From contig JBDREC010000004.1 of the NCBI GenBank assembly GCA_043820105.1, positions 1 through 64,000 on the forward strand: a stretch of DNA of 64,000 nt, in the 5' to 3' direction. The position numbers were made by a program, and so were the translations under genes. The DNA comes from JBDREC01 sp043820105 [NCBI: Pseudomonadota bacterium] (GTDB taxonomy: Bacteria > Bdellovibrionota_F > JAHFAK01). Of the stretch, positions 58,386 to 64,000 are shown piece by piece (positions within the stretch are counted from its first letter, which is position 1; each line of letters opens with the position of its first letter). The notes beneath the pieces are model-generated. The model was not told the DNA's origin, made no database searches, and saw only the letters and a list, made by a program, of their open reading frames with translations.

Positions 58386-58859
58386 ATGAAGATAGATATT
58401 TTACTTCCATTTAAAATAAAAAAGAGTTTTGTTAAAGAAGGAAGCCAGGAATACTTAAAAAGAATAAAAAGATATTCAAATGTAAATGTGGTTAATATAA
58501 AAGAGGAAGCGAAAAAGAATGTTGTTGATCCTTCCCTAATAATGGAAAAAGAGGCCACACGAATAAATGAAAAATTAAGAAAGAGTTCTTTTACTATTTG
58601 TTTGTCAGAAAATGGAAAGAGAGTTGATATAAATAAACTTGAAAAGATAATTAGAGATAAACAAATATCCGGCAATCCAGATTTTTCCTTTGTTATTGGC
58701 TCTGCCTTTGGACTTGATAAAGAGCTTCAAAAAAACGCGCACTTAAATCTTTCAATTTCAGAATTTACACTTTCCCATGAAATGGCATTCTTGGTGTTGA
58801 CAGAACTTTTATACAGAGTATTTGCAAAGATGAATAATGAGCCTTTTTCCAGGTATTGA
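58386..58859 (+). CDS. rlmH: 23S rRNA (pseudouridine1915-N3)-methyltransferase
   Basis: RlmH methylates pseudouridine 1915 in helix 69 of 23S rRNA using SAM and has a knotted SPOUT fold. The 157-residue length is right, and motifs fit: FVIGSAFGLDKELQKNAHLNLSISEFTLSHEMAFLVLTELLYRVFAKMNNEPFSRY. The glycine-rich SAM loop (FVIGSAFGLD) and the final L-x-E-x-x-Y-R-x-x-x-x-x-x-x-x-P-x-x-R/Y are diagnostic, though the usual last residues (P-Y-H) are replaced by PFSRY. It stands alone between an inverted repeat and a histidine kinase gene. Confidence 0.93.
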   Translation: MKIDILLPFKIKKSFVKEGSQEYLKRIKRYSNVNVVNIKEEAKKNVVDPSLIMEKEATRINEKLRKSSFTICLSENGKRVDINKLEKIIRDKQISGNPDFSFVIGSAFGLDKELQKNAHLNLSISEFTLSHEMAFLVLTELLYRVFAKMNNEPFSRY

Positions 58860-58991
58860 TATCTAAATATGGCTTTTTTAAATTTAAAGAGCGTTGAATA
58901 TTTCCATAATAATGATTTTTGTGGACTAAATTAGATTTATCTGAGATAAGTAAAATCAATAAATGTTATACATTTTTAAAATAACATAAAT

Positions 58992-60404
58992 ATGGTCGAA
59001 AAAAATAAAAAAATAATTTCTAAATCTGATCCCAGATTAAGCCAATTTATCGATTCTGCTACTGACTGTTTTACTCTTTGGGATGCTAATTTTGATCTAA
59101 TAATGATCAATAAAACAGGTCAAAAGATGTTCAATCTCAAAAAAGAAGATATTTTGGGAAAAAATATGCTAGAGCTGGTTCCAAACGTGAAAGAAACAGG
59201 AAGATATTTTAAACACAAAAAAGTAATGGAAACAGGCAAGCCTTTTTATGAATCAAACTTTGTGCCACATTCTAGTTTTGGAGATAAGCATCTTGATGTA
59301 AGATCATTTAGAGCAGGGGATATGCTTGGAATGATTACCACAGACATAACTAAACGAATTGAAACTTTAGAAGCCCTGCATGCACAGGAGAAAAATTTCA
59401 AGGATTTGGCAGAAAACGCTGGAGTTGGTATTTTAATAGCAGTAGATACAGGGACACATGTTTATGCAAATAAATGTGCTTCTAAAATAACAGGCTATTC
59501 TATTAAAGAGCTTTTAAAAATTGGAGTTTCAGGACTTATCAATAAAAAAGATCAAAAAAAGATTTTAGCTTATACTGACAAAAGAATACAAAACAAACCA
59601 GTTATAAAAAGCTATGAAACTGTATTTATAAGAAAGGATAAAACTAAAATAATCGTTGAAATTGAAGCTGCAAGAACCTTTTGGAAGTCACAAGCAGCAA
59701 GTATGGCCATTTTTAAAGACATTACGAATCGTAAAAACTTGGAAAAAAAGATTTTTGAAATGTCTAAAAAGCTAATTATAAATCAAGAAAATGAAAGAAA
59801 GAGAATCTCTCGTGAAATTCATGATGATCTAGCTCAATCTTTGGTTGCTCTTAAGCTTAGTATGCAATGTGATAATTTAGAAAGCATGTCAAGAGCAGAG
59901 CTCAAAATGAAAAATACTAAAATTATAAAATCAATTAATGATATTATTCAGAAAACTCGTAGTATTGCCGCAATGATAAGACCAAGCATTTTGGAAGGAC
60001 AAGACCTTAATTCAGCAATTGAAAATATTATTTCAGAATACTCTGAAAAGTTTCAAATTAAGATTAAGCTTTCAATTGATAATCTTAAGAAACTTGTAGA
60101 TTCTGATTTAAAGATTAATATTTTAAGAATCGTTCAAGAAGCATTAATGAATATTGCAAAGCATGCAAATGCCAGCACAGTAAATATTTCAATTGAAAAG
60201 AATCAAGACTATCTTTATTTGAAAATAAAAGATAATGGCATTGGGTTTAACACGGAACTTAGAAATGGAGATAAAAAAGGAATAGGTATTAATATTATCA
60301 AAGAAAGGGTAGAGCTTTTGCATGGTACAATTCAAATAAAATCTACTATTAATAAGGGAGCAAGCTTAAATGTAAAGGTGCCATTAAAAAACAATACTTC
60401 CTAG
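58992..60404 (+). CDS. PAS-domain sensor histidine kinase (NarL/HisKA_3 type)
   Basis: The 470-residue protein has no membrane span or signal peptide, so it should sense in the cytoplasm. Two PAS domains (residues about 12-120 and 128-250: DCFTLWDANFDLIMINKTG and NAGVGILIAVDTGTHVYANKCASKITGYS) precede a HisKA_3 dimerisation helix with the phosphorylated H277 in RKRISREIHDDLAQSLVALKL, and an HATPase domain from about 350 (EALMNIAKHANAS, KIKDNGIGFN, GIGINIIKERVELLHG). Such kinases pair with NarL/FixJ response regulators, but none is encoded nearby, so it is an orphan. Ligand of the PAS domains unknown. The ATG lacks a clear ribosome-binding site. Confidence 0.9.
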   Translation: MVEKNKKIISKSDPRLSQFIDSATDCFTLWDANFDLIMINKTGQKMFNLKKEDILGKNMLELVPNVKETGRYFKHKKVMETGKPFYESNFVPHSSFGDKHLDVRSFRAGDMLGMITTDITKRIETLEALHAQEKNFKDLAENAGVGILIAVDTGTHVYANKCASKITGYSIKELLKIGVSGLINKKDQKKILAYTDKRIQNKPVIKSYETVFIRKDKTKIIVEIEAARTFWKSQAASMAIFKDITNRKNLEKKIFEMSKKLIINQENERKRISREIHDDLAQSLVALKLSMQCDNLESMSRAELKMKNTKIIKSINDIIQKTRSIAAMIRPSILEGQDLNSAIENIISEYSEKFQIKIKLSIDNLKKLVDSDLKINILRIVQEALMNIAKHANASTVNISIEKNQDYLYLKIKDNGIGFNTELRNGDKKGIGINIIKERVELLHGTIQIKSTINKGASLNVKVPLKNNTS

Positions 60405-60472
60405 TGAGCTATTTTTTTCTTTCAATTTAATAATTCTTGTGATAGGAAGCACAGCGTCATAAATAAATCGGA

Positions 60473-61279
60473 GTGTTTGCTTTGGATTTTAAAGATAAAT
60501 CAATAATTGCAATGATTCATGTTCCTGCTTTGCCTGGAACTCCTAAAAATTCTCATTCTATTGATGAAATTGTTGCTATTTGCCTTGAGGAAGCTTCAGT
60601 TTTTGATGCACTTGATATTGAAACAATCATGATTGAAAATATGCACGACCTTCCTTATGAAAAATCAAAGGTTTCACCAGAAATTACAGCCTCAATGGCA
60701 GTTGTTGCCAGAGAACTTAAAAATAAATTTACTGATAAAAAATTTGGAATACAAATCCTTGCTGGTGCTAATAAAGAAGCTTTGGCTGTTGCCCAGGCTG
60801 CAGATTTTAATTTTATTAGAGCTGAAGGCTTTGTATTTGGGCACCTTGCTGATGAAGGATATATTGATTCTTGTGCTTCAGAATTAATGAGATATAGAAA
60901 AAACATTCGCGCTGAAAGTATAAAAATATTAACTGACATTAAGAAAAAGCATAGCTCTCACTCGATTACAGCTGATCTTGACATAAGTGAAGTTGCAAAG
61001 GCTGCTCAGTTTTTTCTTTCTGACGCTGTAATAATAACAGGATCTCACACTGGTTGTGAGCCTTCTTTAGAAGAGATTAAAAAAGTTAAGCAAAATTTGG
61101 ATATTCCAGTGATTCTTGGATCCGGCTTAACAGAAGATAATATAGAAAAATATTATTATGAAGCCGATGCCTTTATTGTTGGGTCTTTTTTTAAAGAGGA
61201 TGGGATTTGGAGTAATGGTTTAGATAAGAAAAGAATAGAAGGGTTTCTGAGTAAAGTTAGAATGTTGAAAGGCTTTTAA
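60473..61279 (+). CDS. BtpA/SgcQ-family TIM-barrel protein
   Basis: The 268-residue protein matches the BtpA family: IAMIHVPALPGTPKNS at the start, DIETIMIENMHDLPY with the typical E-N-x-x-D-x-P motif, AQAADFNFIRAEGFVFGHLADEG, DAVIITGSHTGCEP and VILGSGLTEDNIEKYYYEADAFIVGSFFKEDG, a phosphate-binding TIM-barrel end. BtpA was linked to photosystem I assembly in cyanobacteria, while SgcQ sits in a sugar operon, so the general reaction is unclear. It is upstream of pseudouridine kinase and glycosidase genes on the same strand, pointing to nucleoside or sugar-phosphate metabolism here. The start may be GTG at 60473 or TTG at 60482, which has GGAG nine bases upstream. Confidence 0.85.
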   Translation: MFALDFKDKSIIAMIHVPALPGTPKNSHSIDEIVAICLEEASVFDALDIETIMIENMHDLPYEKSKVSPEITASMAVVARELKNKFTDKKFGIQILAGANKEALAVAQAADFNFIRAEGFVFGHLADEGYIDSCASELMRYRKNIRAESIKILTDIKKKHSSHSITADLDISEVAKAAQFFLSDAVIITGSHTGCEPSLEEIKKVKQNLDIPVILGSGLTEDNIEKYYYEADAFIVGSFFKEDGIWSNGLDKKRIEGFLSKVRMLKGF

Positions 61280-61353
61280 AAGTATTCAGTATCTATTAGT
61301 CAGTATTTAGTGGTTTTTTTCTGAATACTGAATACCGAATACTAAATACCAAA
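61280..61353. repeat. Tandem TATTCAG array with complementary arm
   Basis: AGTATTCAGTATC and CAGTATTTAG units at 61280-61312 are complementary to CTGAATACTGAATACC and ACTAAATACC units at 61321-61352. The arms are 8 bases apart. It is close in sequence to the array at 24761. Confidence 0.75.
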
Positions 61354-61375
61354 ATTCACAATAAGGAATTTTAAA

Positions 61376-62242
61376 ATGCAATATAGCAATGGTACTATTT
61401 ATATATTTGGTGCAATTATTCTAGATCTTATTGTTAAAAAAGATAAGTTCATTCCCAATACATCAAATATTAGCAAAATTGATATGTCCTTAGGTGGCGT
61501 TGGATATAATATATTTAGAGGAATTTCTTATCCAAACAAGAAAATGGTGACAATGCTTGGCGAAGATTTTGTTAATGATTACATTTTAAAAAATATGAAT
61601 CCTGAAAATGTGATTTATAAGACCATTCCCAACATTCCTAATAGTAAATATATCGCCTTTATGGAATCAGGAGAACTTTTATTATCTACAACTGGCTTAG
61701 AAGAACCAGTAGATTTTTTTGATGAATACTTTATTGATCATTGTTTAGAGCATCTTACAAACAAGGATATGGTAATTATAGATTCTAATTTGCAACCAGA
61801 TATTTTAAAACATATTATTGATAAATGCTCTTGGGCTGGAGCCAGAGTTGTTTTTGAAACTGTTTGCGTTGAAAAAGCTCAGCGTTCAAAGGATGTTGTG
61901 CGAGATGCTTTTTTAATAACGCCAACTATTGAAGAGCTTGAAGCAATTACTGCTTATAATTGTGACAATGATGTTTTAGATTTTATGCATAGACGAAATA
62001 TTGAAAATACTGTGCTTACTCTTGGAAAACAAGGAATAAAATGGTTTCGTGGAGGAGATAAAAATTCCATTGAGTCAATTCAACCTCATAGAGTTTTAAA
62101 TGTTGATAATACAAATGGTGCAGGAGACAAGCTGCTTGCAACCTTAATAGATAATCTTTATAGAGGTCAAGAAATTGAAAAAGCAATAGATTATGCTCTT
62201 TATGCTGTTGAAGAGCTTCTAATGAGCAGAGTTAAGAAATGA
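61376..62242 (+). CDS. PfkB-family kinase, probable pseudouridine kinase
   Basis: The 288-residue protein is a ribokinase/PfkB carbohydrate kinase. It has IYIFGAIILDLIV at the N-terminus, the MSLGGVGYNIFRGISY glycine-rich substrate motif, an LITPTIEELEAIT strand and the C-terminal anion hole NTNGAGDKLLATLID with the catalytic Asp. Its stop overlaps the ATG of the next gene (pseudouridine-5'-phosphate glycosidase) by four bases, and PsuK-PsuG pairs are common. It therefore most likely phosphorylates pseudouridine at the 5' position. Other PfkB substrates cannot be excluded from sequence alone. AAGGA precedes the ATG, behind a repeat array that separates it from the BtpA-like gene. Confidence 0.83.
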   Translation: MQYSNGTIYIFGAIILDLIVKKDKFIPNTSNISKIDMSLGGVGYNIFRGISYPNKKMVTMLGEDFVNDYILKNMNPENVIYKTIPNIPNSKYIAFMESGELLLSTTGLEEPVDFFDEYFIDHCLEHLTNKDMVIIDSNLQPDILKHIIDKCSWAGARVVFETVCVEKAQRSKDVVRDAFLITPTIEELEAITAYNCDNDVLDFMHRRNIENTVLTLGKQGIKWFRGGDKNSIESIQPHRVLNVDNTNGAGDKLLATLIDNLYRGQEIEKAIDYALYAVEELLMSRVKK

Positions 62243-63159
62243 ATCTAAGCGAATTCCTTTATATTAACCCTAAAATAAAAGATGCCATTCAAAATAATAA
62301 ACCTGTAGTGGCTTTGGAATCAACAATTATAGCCCATGGAATGCCGTATCCTCAAAATCTTGAAACAGCTTTAATGCTTGAATCTATAATTAAAGACACA
62401 GGATGTGTGCCTGCAACGATTGCTATCTTAGATGGCAGGATAGTTGTAGGTCTTTCTTTAGAAGAAGTTGAGAAAATTGCTCAAGGAAAAGACATTTTAA
62501 AGGTTTCAGCTGCTGATATTTCCTATGTTTTAGGAAAGGATTTGAGCGGAGCAACAACTGCTGGAGCAACAATGAAACTTGCTTGCTTAGCAGGAATAAG
62601 GGTTTTTGCAACAGGCGGAATAGGTGGAGTTCATAGGGGTGTTGAAAATACTTTTGATATTTCATCTGATTTGAAAACCATCTCTGAAACTCCGATTATT
62701 ACAGTTTCAGCTGGTGCGAAGGCCATTTTAGATCTTCCTAAAACCTTAGAACACTTAGAGACTTTGAATGTTTTAGTCCTGGGCTATCAAACAAATGAGT
62801 TTCCTGCTTTTTATTCAAGAGAGTCTGGCTTAAAATTAAATCACAGTGTAATTAAGGCATCTGAAATCGCTTCAATTTTTTCAGCCCAAAAAGCGATTAA
62901 TGAAAATAGTGGAATCTTAGTAGCTAATCCAATTCCAGAAGAATTTGAAATTAAGGCAGAGCTTATTAATTCTGTTATTGATAAGGCTATTTTAGAGGCA
63001 AAGAATCAAGGTGTTTCAGGAAAAGAACTAACTCCATTTTTACTAAAATATATTAAAGATAAAACAAGTGGTGAATCTTTAAAAGCGAATATTGAGCTTG
63101 TTAAGAATAATGTTAAGCTTGCTTGTGAAATCGCAAAGTTGCTGGTTGCTGGTTGCTAG
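62239..63159 (+). CDS. psuG: Pseudouridine-5'-phosphate glycosidase
   Basis: PsuG breaks the C-C glycosidic bond of pseudouridine 5'-phosphate to give uracil and ribose 5-phosphate (the reaction is reversible). The 306-residue protein fits the family in length and motifs: VVALESTIIAHGMPYPQNLETA, CVPATIAILDGRIVVGLS, KVSAADISYVLG, SGATTAGATMKLACLAGIRVFATGGIGGVHRG and TVSAGAKAILDLPKTLE. The Lys in the KVSAAD segment is the Schiff-base residue. It is translationally coupled to the PfkB-type kinase (ATGA overlap). RlmH, which acts on pseudouridine in rRNA, is encoded 3.4 kb upstream, probably by chance. The pathway salvages uracil from degraded tRNA and rRNA. Confidence 0.95.
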   Translation: MNLSEFLYINPKIKDAIQNNKPVVALESTIIAHGMPYPQNLETALMLESIIKDTGCVPATIAILDGRIVVGLSLEEVEKIAQGKDILKVSAADISYVLGKDLSGATTAGATMKLACLAGIRVFATGGIGGVHRGVENTFDISSDLKTISETPIITVSAGAKAILDLPKTLEHLETLNVLVLGYQTNEFPAFYSRESGLKLNHSVIKASEIASIFSAQKAINENSGILVANPIPEEFEIKAELINSVIDKAILEAKNQGVSGKELTPFLLKYIKDKTSGESLKANIELVKNNVKLACEIAKLLVAGC

Positions 63160-63215
63160 TTGCTGGTATTATATCTGTCTTCTGAGTTCTTAACTCTTAA
63201 ATCTTAAATCCTAAT
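63137..63215. repeat. Mixed tandem repeats (GTTGCTG and ATCTTAA units)
   Basis: The last codons of psuG and the following 20 bases contain four GTTGCTG(G/A) units, and 63186-63213 has three TTAA(A)TC units at the convergent gene end. The first array enters the psuG frame and gives its C-terminal LLVAGC. Confidence 0.6.
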
Positions 63216-63939
63216 CCAATCCGCTATCGTCTTCTTCGATCTCTACTTCTTCTTCTTCTTCTTCTTCTTCTATTTCCCTACTCATTTCATCTGCAATAGC
63301 GATCAACGCCATTCCACCAATAGTTGATAAATGGCTATATCCAGGTTCTTTGCCAAGCTCCATAAGAAAAACAGGTCCAAAAAGTTCAGTGAATATTTTC
63401 CCATTTTCAATATCTAGTTTGGCTGAACTAGCTATCATCTTATTTATAATTTTAACTGTTTGAGCGCTTGCATTTTTAATTTTTTCTTTATCATTTATTT
63501 CAGAAACAACCTGTGAAATGTAGTCTCCTAAGTAAATGCTTAGGGATCCAGGAAAAAGAGAAATAATGGCTAATTGTTCAATAGTCTTCATATCAATATT
63601 TTCTTTTATCGATGAAAGAATTTCCCGGCAATCAGATCTGACAATTTGAAAAGTGGCCAATAATGCTGGCTGTTTTATAAAGCAAGTCTTGCCTTCCTGT
63701 CTTAGTGTGATACCGCTTAAAGGGTTGATTTCTGCTTCAAGCTTCAAATTTTCAAATTCTACTGATTTGTTCCCTATATTAATGCTTATTCCATAATTTT
63801 TCTCAAGGATATTATTAAGTAGAAAAATAAATTCAGTATTACCTTCATATGCTTTTATTTGTTCTGCACTGACAACATTGCCAATAATAAGTGAGATTAT
63901 TACTATTAGCAGACTAAATTTAATAAATAAATTTTTCAT
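63211..63939 (-). CDS. Secreted protein of unknown function with acidic tail
   Basis: The 242-residue protein has a signal peptide (MKNLFIKFSLLIVIISLIIG..., cleavage near VVSA) and a mature part with strands (FEFENLKLEAEINPL) followed by helices (CREILSSIKENIDMKTIEQLAIISLF). It ends in a run of eight Glu within EIEEEEEEEEVEIEEDDS, encoded by a CTT/GAA trinucleotide repeat that may vary in length. I do not recognise the family. GGAG precedes the ATG. It is convergent with psuG and its promoter would lie near or beyond the right window edge. Confidence 0.65.
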   Translation of the reverse strand: MKNLFIKFSLLIVIISLIIGNVVSAEQIKAYEGNTEFIFLLNNILEKNYGISINIGNKSVEFENLKLEAEINPLSGITLRQEGKTCFIKQPALLATFQIVRSDCREILSSIKENIDMKTIEQLAIISLFPGSLSIYLGDYISQVVSEINDKEKIKNASAQTVKIINKMIASSAKLDIENGKIFTELFGPVFLMELGKEPGYSHLSTIGGMALIAIADEMSREIEEEEEEEEVEIEEDDSGLD

Positions 63940-64000
63940 TTTGATGGCTCCTTTGCTTGCGATTTTTTACTCACATAATGTATTATTTCAGCAATTGCTG

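Overview
The window comes from an AT-rich, diderm (Gram-negative type) bacterium that I cannot place confidently in a phylum. A LolA-like protein, an outer-membrane beta-barrel ending in Phe, many lipobox proteins, an O-antigen/teichoic-type ABC exporter and type IV prepilins show an outer membrane and an elaborate cell surface. The standard genetic code fits every gene. Many large secreted or lipoprotein genes lack a recognisable family, as expected of a poorly sampled lineage. No rRNA, tRNA, CRISPR array, transposase or phage gene was found.

Layout. 1-6.0 kb: a surface-glycan block with a geranylgeranyl-reductase-like flavoprotein (cut by the window edge), an archaeal-type Alg7/AglH GlcNAc-1-P transferase, a B12/radical SAM protein, a glycosyltransferase and a two-gene ABC exporter. 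6.4-10.1 kb: DUF1062 protein, GT1 glycosyltransferase, methyltransferase, acetyltransferase. 10.2-15.2 kb: two lipoproteins with a novel R-N-D motif domain, plus two LamG-type proteins. 15.5-20.3 kb: an operon with threonine dehydrogenase and 2-amino-3-ketobutyrate CoA ligase enclosing AcpS, an acyl-CoA synthetase and an acyl carrier protein. 20.4-31.9 kb: a third R-N-D lipoprotein, a LolA-like/beta-barrel/RND-permease triad, a membrane protein with an HELSH motif, a MopE-motif lipoprotein and a HEAT-repeat protein. 32-38 kb: transketolase, a frameshifted 5'-nucleotidase C-domain gene, two tandem prepilins, and a GntR/slipin operon. 38-44.4 kb: a trypsin-fold protein lacking its catalytic residues, with TPRs, divergent from a giant secreted protein. 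44.5-48.1 kb: a RiPP-like cassette (nucleotidyltransferase, PqqD, HprK-like kinase, PRMT-like methyltransferase, short Tat-signal peptide). 48-54 kb: secreted metalloprotease, fourth R-N-D lipoprotein, POT-type transporter. 54.5-55.7 kb: a non-coding, highly structured transcription unit of about 1.17 kb. 55.9-64 kb: secreted protein, sodium symporter, RlmH, orphan histidine kinase, BtpA-like protein, pseudouridine kinase and glycosidase, acidic secreted protein.

The most exciting items are: (1) the 1.17-kb structured RNA, bounded by a sigma-70 promoter and a strong terminator, with a 5'/3' closing helix, GNRA and CUUG loops and no ORF; (2) the PqqD/HprK/NTase/PRMT cassette with its Tat-leader, Met/Gly-rich candidate precursor; (3) a family of four surface lipoproteins sharing an undescribed R-[NTS]-D motif domain, three of them preceded by a CRP-like operator at an identical 38-nt distance from the -10 box; (4) a set of sigma-54 (GG-N10-GC) promoters, mainly in front of exported proteins.

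A further layer is the intergenic DNA: short tandem units of 7-10 bases, often arranged as two complementary arms, recur between genes throughout the window.
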